Translations under genes and position numbers: made by a program
Assembly: GCF_028858725.1 (NCBI RefSeq)
Contig: NC_084766.1
Span: 25,837,001-25,901,000 of the forward strand
Length of the DNA stretch: 64,000 nt
Direction: 5' to 3'
Source: Colius striatus
Lineage: Eukaryota > Chordata > Aves > Coliiformes > Coliidae
In this document: positions 1 through 11,991 of the stretch, in pieces
How positions within the stretch are numbered: position 1 is the stretch's first letter
Layout of the letters: the number at the start of each line of letters is the position of its first letter
Notes under the pieces: generated by a model
Told to the model about the DNA's origin: nothing
Database searches by the model: none
Seen by the model: the letters and a program-made list of their open reading frames with translations, nothing else

Positions 1-1077
1 TAGCTAGGCAAAAGTCTTAGCTGAAGTCATCAGAAATCTCCTGAAGATAAAATCCCACCACTTCTACCCTACAGTTTTTTCTGATTCTTGGTGTTGTTTT
101 TACAGCCCTTGAACTCTATAGCATAACATAGATGTTCCTATTTGCAAGCTTTACTTACTTCATCAATAACCTCAATACTCTCATTTCCTAAGCAGCTATA
201 CAAACTGATCCAAACACCAAGTACAATTTTTAGGACAAAAACAGCTACAAGGGAAAACAGCTATTAATATTTGATTTTTAACATTCTTGCCTATGGCACT
301 CAGACATGATCATGATGTAGTCGTCATACTCTGAGTCAGCCTGCATTACACCAGTAAAACCAGTCTCAACTGGGATTTCTGCCAATATTATATGTTGAAC
401 ATATATCCATCAAGTATGGTACAATAAGAAGTGCAACACCTGAAAAAATACATTCCTAATATGAAAGATCAGAGTAAAATAAGACTATATTTTAGTATAT
501 TATTAAAATATGACAGCATCTTCAGAGTTAATTTTATTTATGATTTTTTTTACTAAAGGGGTTTTTAAGTTTTATGCCCACAAGAACATTATTTTTATTT
601 TTCAAAGTAAATTATTTTGCTGGGATTGGAAACTTTTCCCCTTATTTTATGCTGCTTCAACATTTACAACTCAAGCATATCCAAACTGCTGTGGTTCATG
701 AGAACCAGAGAGTCAAATCAATTGGTCTGGTATCTCCATTGATATTTAAATAAGCATGAAGTAAATCAACAGAGAAACAAGATTTTAAAATTTCAGACTT
801 CAGAAAACCAAATACTATCAGTAGCATTTAGAAAATCCCAATGAATGACTTTGAGCTCTGGGCTTCAAACACTGGTATCAAAAGCTGCCCTGATTATGTT
901 CATCTGTAATGTGTCCCAGCTGCTCCAGCCTCCTAGACCAGGCCCATAAAATCACTGGGACCAGTTTTAAGGTAAAAAAAGGTGACAGCTTTAAATTCAA
1001 TGTTCTTTTTCATTGTTTTTGTTTCTAAAACACTTTAGATTCATGTTCTCAAGATTCTGTTCTTTAGTTGCTGAAGT

Positions 1078-1151
1078 AAGAAGAAAAAGAGACACAGAAA
1101 AAGAGACTGAAAGAGAAAGAAAGAAAAAAGAAGGAAAAGAAATAAAAGAAT
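1078..1151. repeat. Purine-rich (GAAA/GAGA) low-complexity tract
   Basis: An almost pure A/G stretch on the plus strand made of irregular AGAAA, AGAGA and GGAAA units. It is a degenerate microsatellite in NT5C2 intron 2. Confidence 0.8.
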
Positions 1152-1560
1152 CTTAACAATTAATGCCTTGTCTTTGATGACTCTCGAAATTGGCAGTGCT
1201 TCAGCAATATCCCAGTGCCAAAGTATACCTGTATCTCACTGAAACAAATCTACATTCTAGGACTGATGACTGTGACCAGCACACACATTCTACATCTGAA
1301 CCATTATTAAAATATTTTAAAATATAATATAAAACAACAAGAGAGTCCTACTCAGTCATATTAAGTCTGCACTTTTAAGTAACATCACATCTGTTAACAC
1401 TAAGATTACAAAAAAGACCAGAAATAGAAATCTGACAACACTGCCTCTGGAATGAGGTTGTTTCAGATTCTTACAATACTGGATTAGCAAAATAACTCCC
1501 ATGAAACTGGTACACCAAAGCCATTAATAGCACAGACTTATACTACAGTCCTGGCATCAG

Positions 1561-1618
1561 GTTCTCTCATTCTCTCCTGTTCCCTCCCTCTCTCTCATTC
1601 TCTCCATCTCTCTCTTTT
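1561..1618. repeat. Pyrimidine-rich (CTCT) low-complexity tract
   Basis: An irregular run of TCTC, CCTC and CATTCTCT units on the plus strand. On the minus (transcribed) sense of NT5C2 it reads as a purine tract. Confidence 0.8.
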
Positions 1619-3452
1619 TAAAAGAGGCCAGTAATTTCAAAACAAAAATGTGCCTCTCCTGAGTGTATTTCCAGTGTTGTGCCTTCCATGAAAGTTTGAA
1701 GTGCTAGCAACATTTCTGATCAATATGTTTTCAATAAGACATTTCTAGATTCTAAAAAAGGGTATGTAAACTGCACCACAGACTAATTTTGGACTACCAG
1801 ATCCCAGTTGCTAGTAGGGAACCTTCCTTTATATGAGTGCACTCTCATCCTCCAAAAGGAAATTCATTCTGAAAGTAAAATTTTCTTACATGATTAAGAG
1901 TAAACATGATGATGACTTGAATGTGTGAGCTCTTAGGGACAAGTATCACTTGTTGTAGATTCACTTCCTTTGGATGTGATACAACACTTAGCAAACTGTC
2001 AGCACCCAATCTTCACAAATGCTGAACAAATATTTGAAAAAAATAAATAAATAGGCCTTAGTCTGACTTCATTTCCGTCAGTCAAAATCAGGAGTAACAC
2101 ACTCAAAGTCATAGGTAAAATTATGGCATAAATGTAAACCTGTCAATGACTTCAACAAGGTGAAGATTTTTTTTGCCAGTGAATGGTACAAAATCCCTCT
2201 CTCTTTACATGCTATATATAGTTACATTCATTAGACAGTTCCATATCTGACAAACCAGCTGACACAGAGAGACTCAAATAATGTCACCACTTAAGACACA
2301 AACCCAAACATATTCGCTAGAAATTTGAAAGCTTCAGAAACACATCACAGGATTCTTTACTTAACCTTAGACATGACAAGTTGCACATCCTGTCCCATCA
2401 TATGATGCTAAAGCGTTTTTCTCTAATAAGATTCCTTTTGGAGAATCAAAAGATATCTAACACAAAACACTTCCTTAGAAATACCACCGTATATGAATCA
2501 CAAATGTAACATGCCATTTAAGCGAGAGGTTGGGAAACTTGACTTATTTTTCTGTTTCTACATCAGACATATGTCTCCCCAACTACTGCTGAATGTACTC
2601 TGATCATCATACTGCATGACTTCTCCAATTAAACAAGCTAGAGTTTGAAGATACACCTCCCACAAACAGAATACTGACAATTACTGGATGCTGTTGTTTT
2701 TAACTCCATAACAGTCCAGGCAACTGATAAGGATACAAACTGTATCCATCTTTTATGCTCTACTCTTGGAACCTTGGGAGCTGTGGGCTAAATTCTTGGC
2801 TCAACCAAACCTCCAGTGTGATCTTGGGAATACAATCTACTGTCTGTAATTTGATTCCCAAACTATAAAATGAGAGTGATGGCAATTCTTTTATTCCATA
2901 CTCTGTCTTGTTTACACTTTAATTGTTCAACAACAAAGATGGGTAGCCACACCTAGCACAGGAAACACATCTTGCCTAGTACTTCTACATGCTATTGTGG
3001 AGCACTGAACTAATCATACTAGATATAAATCTCAAACACTTAATTTCTGATTCCATTTGATTTCCTCCTTATTTGCATTTGTGCATACCAGTATCTGAGG
3101 CTATGTCCTCCCGGTGTGCCCTGCAATAATTATCATAACACTTCTGCCACTGAGTACTTCTTGACTTGGAAGCCTTTATTCCAAAACCTAACTTGGATGA
3201 ATCTGTTGCTTGCATTAAGAAAGCACTCCCTCACTGGGTCCAGTACCTGCATGTCAACTCTACTGTTTGGAAATTCCTGGAGGCCAATACTGTGCTATCT
3301 TCTAAGTTCCCTTCTACTAACCCTTCTGAAAGGAAGGTGATAACGACTTTTCTGTTTTACCAACAAGCAAAAAACTAAGAAATGTGGAGTTTATGCTTAG
3401 TTTATTTCCCTCTGTCTCAGCACTTTAGTTTTGGGGTTACACAAATGACTTA

Positions 3453-3602
<150 letters not shown>

Positions 3603-4659
3603 TTAAGTTCAAGGGTTTTTAAACCAGAAAGTTTGTTTCCTGGTATGAACAAGACGCAATGCCATGTAGGAAGTCTTGCAAAGTACTGGGTGAAACGATC
3701 TGAGTTTGCAGGTCAACTGAGATGCTTTCCTCTGAGATGTCTGAGGAGACAAGGTGTTAAAACAGAGAGCTGGGAAGGTTTTTCCACATGGCTGGAACCA
3801 CCATGACATTCCTGTTCAGTGTGGTGAAAATGCTTTCAGAGACAGACTTTGTTTTCATTGCTGAAAGGGATATTTTTTGACCCTAGGGTTACGAACATGT
3901 GTTAGCTATAGGTGATGGAAAACTCACTCCTTAAACATGAGATAAATGAGGCCAGGCAAACCCTACAAACCCCCAGTGGGACTGACCTTGCCACTTGTAC
4001 CACACAGTAGAAATAAGAAGCCTTGTCACCGGCCATTTGATCTCTAAGCAAAGACAAAGCTTCAAACTGATGCTAAATTAGCAGAAACAATTGAAAGAAA
4101 AGTAGAAACATGATCTTTTGTCCTCTGCAGGTCAGTCACATTCAGGCAGAGCAAGAACACACTGCAAACCTGTGACACTAGCAATGCAAATATTCAGTAG
4201 ATCTTCACAAACATCTGCATCCCTTCACAAGTACTGGCTGTCAAAACCAAACCACCAGACAGTCTTCCTTGTCAGGAAGGCCCTGCAGTGAGGAAACAGC
4301 AGTACCTTTCCCAGTTGTGTTATTAGCACACTGGGGTAGTCCTGCTCACCCCCTCCTCCAGCCAGATGTGTCTCCTGCTGCGTCACTTGTACCAGGTGCG
4401 ATGATGAAGCAGCCCCATGATGAGTCAGTTCAGCTCACCAGTCCAAGCCCTCACCCATCAAACTAACTCATCAAAAGCATACAAAGACTGGGTAGCTCTT
4501 CACTGGTCATCAGGCTGAACCCTGCTCAACCTGTCACAAGTCTATCATTAGAGTCAGTGTGAAGGACAGGGTGGGAGATACATCCCACAGTTATACCAAA
4601 TTAGGTACAACATGAAACCACATTCTTGTGTAAGCCACACAACTGCTAGGCCACAGAGC

Positions 4660-4698
4660 TTGGCTCGTTTGCTCTTCCTTAAAGAGCAAACGAGCCAA
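4660..4698. repeat. Perfect inverted repeat (17-bp arms, 5-bp loop)
   Basis: The arm at 4660-4676 (TTGGCTCGTTTGCTCTT) is the exact reverse complement of 4682-4698, with CCTTA between them. Extra AGAGCAAAA units follow the right arm to about 4717, so part of the sequence was also duplicated in tandem. It lies in NT5C2 intron 1. No T-run or known RNA family was recognised. Confidence 0.9.
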
Positions 4699-7600
4699 AA
4701 AGAGCAAAAGAGCAAAAACCACCCACAAGCTACACGGGTAACAACACAGCAACCATTTCTAGACACCTTTAAATTGACTGGCCTAACTTTACAGAAGGGA
4801 AATCAGATGATTTCAGTGAAGTAGAGAGTAGAGTTTGTGTCCAAACCAGTATCAGAAGTCACAGTGCTTTTAGCAGTCACACACGTGCTCACTCTCCTAG
4901 AGGAAATCTGTATTACTTTTTAGTTTTAACTTTTATTAAAGAGCAACAGTTGCAATTGTCACAGTCTTTGTTGGTCTGTTTACCTACTAGCTGCTGGACA
5001 TAAACATCAAACAGATGGCAAACAGCTTGTCTGTAAAAATATGTTCCTCCCTCCCCCAGCATTCTCTGCTTGTGTCCTGTTACTATAACCAAGGTTTACA
5101 AATGCATCTTCAGCCACATCCTAAAGGTCACCAAATTTAGGTCCTGGCAGGCAGCCCAAGAGACCACATGCCAGAAGTGAGAGCTCTTCCCCTCGAATTC
5201 CCTGCAACACACCCAGGAGAGGAGGTCACCGCAGCAGGAGGGTGATGGCCCATTCCAGTCAGCCACAACTTCCACAACAGGGTACACAGGGAGATGCAGC
5301 TTCTAAAATAGTCCAGTCCTGGCCACTAAGGGTTTTTAAGTAATTACCAGCTATTTAAGCTATGCCCAAAGGCAGATGGAAGGCAGCACAGTAAACAGAA
5401 GCATCAACCTACTCCACTTCAAAGGCAGCAAGGGCTCCTTACAGGTAACAAGAGCTGCAGTGGTCCTTGAGCAGTGCTCACGCCCAGTGACAGTCTCCAG
5501 ATCAGCAGCTCAGAGACAGGCATCACAGGGAGAGATCTGGTACAACCCCAAGATTGCAAGCTACAGGAAGGGCTCGTGTCCCCTGAGGGTGGAAAATTAT
5601 CTACCCCATGGATATTTCAAGATGATCCAAATCATCACTACCTTGATCCTACCTAGAGCTATTTTAAAGCCTAGAGACAGAGATTCAGATCCAAAAGACA
5701 TATACATTTAAGGCCTCTAAAAGGAAAGTTAAGCAGCTCTGAGAAAACAGTTGCATGGCTACTCTTATGACTCTCAGACAGGTCCAGGTTTAGGTCTTCC
5801 AGCTGAAACAAGTCCAAGTTGATGCTTCCTGCCATTTAGAAGGGCCACACTACTCTGCTTCCCCAGCCAAGCACACAGCAAGATTTGAAGATTTACACCC
5901 ACAGTCAATGCCAGAGACTTTCATTCTGCCAGTCTCCTCTTCACACATCTTCTGCTTCTCATCATCATCACACCACAGAGATGCTGACACAGGTATCATG
6001 GTAGGTAGGACTGCTCCCAACAGCCATCCATGCTAGACATCTGGTAGTTCACCAACAGTATCCTACAAAATATCCTAAAATCCCAATGGCAGAAGAACTT
6101 GAGTAGGTTACCTTCAATGACATCCTTTCTACAGTGAGGAATCAGTGAAACACTTTGAGCTCTATGTGATAAATTTTCCTCCACAGTAGGACAAACCAGA
6201 ATGCATTATTCTGTGTGTGCTGGGATTCAAAAAGCTGAGACCTGAGGAAATCACAAAAATCAGAGTTTCCATAATTAAGCAAGAAAAGTCTGAAATATTT
6301 TAATGTTCCAGCAGTACTTCACTGTAGCTGTGATGAACTGAGTTCACAGGCAGGACAAGGTCTGTAGACAGAGGCAGTATCTTTTATTAGATCAGCTGGT
6401 ATGGCTGGAAAAAAAAATAGACAAGCTCTTGTCTAAGTTTCCAAACTCTATCAGTCGCACTAATAAAAGATATTACTTCTACATCCAGTCTTTGCCCCGT
6501 TTTATTAAAACCTTTCTTTTCATGTTCACACAACATAAAATCAAAAAACCTTATCCTGAAGTTTTGTATTACATGAACTCAAGGAATTCTTACAGCTTAG
6601 CAGGCTCCACTGGCCCTGTGACAATAGCTTACTGATCTGAAATAGAACTGTAACAACTGACAAAAGATACTGTGATGGATGTTCCCCACCCAAAAGTCTT
6701 ACGGACTTCAATGAAATTGTTATGATGCCTCAAAAGTGTAAAATCTGCCCATCTGCATGGGCAAGAGATATGGGATCTGATCCCTGAATACAAATTCCTT
6801 CTTCGACATACAGACAGAAAAATAAGAAAGGCTGAATCACTCCATAACACTTGTAAGCCACTGGAATAAACATCTAAGAGAGCAGGCAGCCAGCCAGGCA
6901 AGATTCTCAACTCTGAGCAACTGAAATACGATGCATCTTTCTATAGTTACAAATCTATTTTTGAACTCAATAATCTGTAAATAGCTTCACATAAAAATAG
7001 AAATCTTTACATAGATGAAGTATGTCAGAACACCTCCCCATAAGTTATTGCAAACATGCTCCTTGCTAGTGAAGTCTTAATTAAGCATCTGATAGCATTT
7101 ATGGAACAGGGTTCATTTTGAAAAAGTATTTAAAATGTCAGCTTCAAAGTTTTGACACAGAGCTACTATCGAACACAAAGGTCTTGGTCCAAAAAACACA
7201 TTTTGAAGGAAGTCTACTTGCTACTTTTGTCAGATTTTGGCCAATTTCAAGTATTTTCCACAGCATTTTTTTTTCCAAGTATTCTTACATATAAAATAAC
7301 ATGTCCAGAAACATCCTCCTTAAAGTCTCACTATTATTTTTCATATCCTTTTTTTGGCCAACAAATAAATTTCTGCACCCGGTCATACCTGATGTGTTCA
7401 GGTTAAATGCACTGCCTGTATTATCTTGTGATTTTAACACTTTGGTGATGCAATTCCAAGTCAAAGGCATAAACACTAAAAGGCAGAGATAAATAAAACA
7501 GCAGTGACGATCCCACCTTTTCCAGAATATTCTCTGAGAGCTTATATACCAGAAAACAAAAGCATCACTAACCAATCCCAAGGCTGTAGCGTACTCGCAC

Positions 7601-10600
7601 TAATTTGCCGTGCACTACATCTGCCTCTTCTCACACGTTCTGCTTCAACAATCACTAATACCTTGTCAGTACAACCCACACACGTACATGCACAGTGAGA
7701 AGCAAACAGAGAGAAAAATCATCACATCTAACGTTAGCTACTTCAAAGCTTTGTGTCTAGTCAGATGCTGTGGGTGTACAGACAAGCCTCATGGTGCCCT
7801 TGGCAGGCCCCGAGCAGTTCCTGGCTTCTTTCTGCAATGCTGCTCCATCCCAAGGGGCTTTGTGGGGTCTGAGCAAGGGAGCCGTGAACCACAATAAAAC
7901 CCCAAGAAAGGTGAAAAGCAGAAGGAGAAGGATTCAGGTTGGCTTGTTCAAGACTCTCATAAAATCCATGGTCTAGGTCATGGCATGATCTCACAAACAG
8001 GGCCGTGGATGAGGAAAGCATTTTCTTTTGCAGCTGAGAGATCTATCCATGTAAGGCTGGTTAAGAAAAGCAAGTGACTCACTTTCCAGGAGTGTTCCTC
8101 TCCCTCCACTAATGGCAGAAGTAGCTTGCACCTACTTTAGGCTAGACATTTGAGACAGCTAACATCAGAGGAGGTGAAATCTACTCAGCATCATATCCTC
8201 TGATCCTCTGGAGCATCCAACATCCAGGGATGGACTGCAGAACATAGCCAGGACTGTGGCATCCCCCTCAATAGCATCTGCTACTGCCACTGTGCATTCT
8301 GGGGCTGGGCAAGCTTCTGACCTCAACCAGAAGGATAGTTCTTATGCCTGTGATCTCAAAGCACCTCACAAACTCTCATTCACATAATACATTTAGGGCA
8401 ACAAAAGGTGCAGTCCTCTTTTTGTGAGCTAAGGATAGCAGGGCTCAGAGAAGGTAATCACACAGAGCAAGTGTAAATCAAATACAGAAGTCCTGATTCC
8501 TCAGGGCTAAAAATCAGTCTGAGTTCCTACTGCTGACAGGATGAATCACAAAGATACACTGCATCTTCCTTGTGCAGTATACTTCAAGACAAACTCAAAT
8601 TTCAACACTTAGCATCAAGTGGGAGACAACACTGGGAGGTCTGCTAAAAAGTATATTAAATGTAATTTCATGTTTAACATTGCCAGCTTAATAAACATGC
8701 TTTGGTATATGTGCCCTGCTTGAGACTGCACAGTAGGAACAATGCCTACACTCATATACTCTTAGCAAGTTCAAATTAGACATTTCTAAACACGCCTGAC
8801 TTCTGCTCCTTGCAGGGGTCAAACTCTGCACAGACCCCTGGCTCTCCCATGCTGCACCCACATTCCCAGCCTATTCACTTGTTTGCCATGCAAGTACTTC
8901 AGTTTCTTCTTCAACACAACCATTTCAGCTTCTTCTTTATCACCACTGCTTAGGCACTGTGGTTGATCCCACCCACCAGGCCCACGCTGAAGCTGTCTGC
9001 AAAGGCAATGAGTCAGTCTACCATATAAATACCAATAGCTATTCTCTTTCCCCTAATGTGCAGGCCCTTCAATGGCTACCTGCCTGGAACAGTCCTTTTT
9101 GTGCAGGCTCCCATCTCAGCAAAGGGTGACAATTCAGGTGGGGACTAGCTGAGCAGTCAGAGGCTCCAGTCTGGGAGGGAAGAGCCCTCAAAACACTCCA
9201 CAAACCCCAAACTTTGTGTGACACAAAGTCACTGAAGAGATGTGACGGACAAGAGACAAAGATGAGATTTCTGGGGCCTGCTAGAAGGCAAGATGACATA
9301 GAATTTCTAGACCTAAAAAGGTCAACTAATGACAAAAACAGTCTATTAAGTCAGATTTTTTGAAACCCGGGAAAACTATTAATGTGAGCTAAATACCAAA
9401 CTCTTGTAATGCAGAGAAAATGGGTGGACGACTCCCCAGTCCACATTTTAATCTTCCCAATAACTCTGAATTACAGGTCTCAGAGGTACCTTAGTCAGTA
9501 CAATCACAGAATCCAGTACCATCAAAACACACTGGCAAACAGGACAAGCTGCTCCTTGAGCTCTTACCAATTCAATGTAAAAAAGAAAACAAGAGTCTTG
9601 TCATGAACCAACTTGCAAAATTTGGTGGAGGTTCCACTTTTGGAGATTGAAGGACAATAAAAAAGATATTTTCTAATACAAAATCTTCACAGGACAGCAG
9701 AGGCCTTACTGAACAGAGATCAAGAATAATGCAGGAGTAGAACTCTTCAAGAAATGTCTCTAGTTTGCATTTTGAGAAAAGGATGATAGTCTGTTAATCC
9801 CTGGATGATAACAAAGCATATCCCATTACATTTGCTACCAATGAGAATGTTAAACAACACACAGGAGACAAACACATTTAACCAGTCAGTCTGAAAAATT
9901 CTTCTCAGGAATCCTAAAATAATTAGCTGCTTATATTTTAGGCTACATCAGCTTTACCCGATGGCAAACCTAGGAAACACACTGCAACTGACAACGTTGG
10001 ATTCAGTCAATGAAAAATTAGAAGACAAAAACATCAATCTTGGTCAAGGTATACATAACACCAGGTACCTAGATCACATCTACAAATTCTTGTACACTTA
10101 CTTTGTCTTACAAAAGCCCCCAAGCAGTAGGCTTCTGACTGGCTCCAAGCTGCAGGGATTGCATAGATGCTAAATGACATTCCGAACTGCAGACTTACAC
10201 ATCAGCTCTGTTGGTTCACATCTTTCCTTCCCTCTCCCCGACATCCCTGGGATGACAATTCAAACCACTTTGTGTTTTACTGTGAACACTTCTGCTTAAT
10301 AGCCAATGGCAAACTGTTTCCAAAAGGTGTTTTCAATTAGTGATGCTTTTGGAAAATTAATATGTCCATGACTTGACGTCTCTGGCAACACTGGAGAGCC
10401 TACAGTTTCCAAATAAAATCAGTGAAGCTTCTAAATGACCTAAACCAGAAAACTGACCTTTTTTTTTTCCTCCTTGTGCCTGAAGTTCTTCACTTAAAGA
10501 ACTTCCACTTCTGGATAGCCACCTCTCTGACAGCAAGGCTTTGGCTTCATGACGGCAGAAAGAACAAAATATGCTCTCCCTATTAGAATATTAAACTACT

Positions 10601-11741
10601 ACCAAAAGACACTTCAAAGAGTACTCTCAGGTCATAATAATTAATATCTGAGGTTGGCTATAAGCAGGCTAATTCTGCATGCCCATTACAGGCTATTAAA
10701 GAGGAAGAGATCTGTTAAGATCCTGTTAACCACAGAGACATGTATTGAGCTCTCAGTAGATCCCACCTGCAGTATACAAAGAGCCAGTGGATACAATACA
10801 TTGTTCACACTGTCCTTGCTCCATGGATGGTACGAACTCTCCCACCTTCAGGTTCACAATCTCTGACTCTGGTTTGGAGACCTCCCACAGCAAGAGGATG
10901 GCTGTTTCTCTTAGGCACCACATCAACAAGGCTGCTTTTTACAAGAGTGTGCTTTTAGTGAAACTGGTAAAGCATTCTCAGTCATATATTTATTATGGTC
11001 TAACTGATAGGTGATGGTAACTCATGGGTTATTTCTGGATGTGTAAGGTGTAAGGAAGGAGAACGCTTCTCATGTGGCTCATTACCGGATTCTATTTAAT
11101 TTCAAGCTGAATTTTATCTCTGTTATAAAGTCAGATGCTGAAGTAAAATATGAAATATGTTATAAAATATATTTAACAAAATCCTGCTTATTTTACATGG
11201 ACTATTTCTACTACCACAGAGTAGCTGCACAGTGCCTAGAGCTCCAGTAATAATCCAGGACACAAATTCATGAAGAGGCACTAAAAGACACAGATAAACT
11301 TGGAGTTACCTCAGGTGACTATCCATTTCTATCCAAGGAGTTCTATTCATTCACAAACTCTAAGGAGCAATAACTGTTTAGACTATTTTAAGCATTATTT
11401 AATTATTATCACTTTCATGGATAGTTAGAAAGGAATTTTGAAAGCTATGAAATCTGCAGTGCAACTCTGTGAGAAGCAAACCTCAGATTTGACCCTCTTG
11501 GAGTATGAGATCATCCACTCTCATTTATCTGTAACTGAGTTTACTGTCTTGCAATGGGAACCACAAATTCTCCAGTGAGCTAATAAGCATATTTTCTAGC
11601 TTCCATATAGCTTGTGCTTCTCAACATTTCCTGCACAATTACCATTTTAATTAATATATGCTTCCTACACAAGCAGTTTGTTAGAGGTAATGTTAACTAT
11701 CCACTTCTGTAAGCCTACTGTGTGCCATATCATCCCCACAG

Positions 11742-11940
11742 TAGAAAAAAAAGAGGAAGACCATACTTCAGGAAAGTGAGGCTTGATCCAGAAGAGCAAG
11801 AGCTATGCCACAGAGAAGAATCTGCTTTCAAAGAAATGCTGCAACTGCAGGTCAAATATGATCCTTGGATGTACAAGACTACCAAGCAGGACTTTATGGG
11901 CCTGCCACCGTTACAAATGCTGCTAGAAAGGTATCTTTAG
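11742..11940 (+). CDS. Candidate terminal coding exon of an unidentified plus-strand gene
   Basis: I do not recognise this protein. A CATCCCCACAG acceptor-like sequence ends at 11741, with a TAAC-containing branch-point-like stretch about 45 bases upstream. From 11742 one frame stays open for 65 codons to a TAG at 11938-11940, and an AATAAA signal follows at 11986-11991. The peptide is strongly charged and protein-like. It starts RKKRGRPYFRKVRLDPEEQE, then has a Glu/Lys-rich central part and an aromatic stretch (YDPWMYKTT) followed by QDFMGLPP. The first base would complete a codon begun in an upstream exon. The frame is also open back to 11713. No partner exon was found upstream, so it could be a relic or a chance frame. 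It lies antisense inside NT5C2 intron 1. Confidence 0.3.
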
Positions 11941-11985
11941 CCAGCTGTCCCCATTCAAGAACAATACTGATTATATTGAGGAAGG

Positions 11986-11991
11986 AATAAA
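11986..11991 (+). promoter_or_regulatory. Candidate AATAAA polyadenylation signal
   Basis: The hexamer lies 46 bases after the stop of the orphan terminal-exon candidate. It has meaning only if that exon is real. Confidence 0.25.

Noticed and set aside
10482..10505. Inverted repeat GAAGTTCTT with 6-base loop
   Set aside because: Only 9-bp arms, expected by chance several times in 64 kb of AT-rich DNA.
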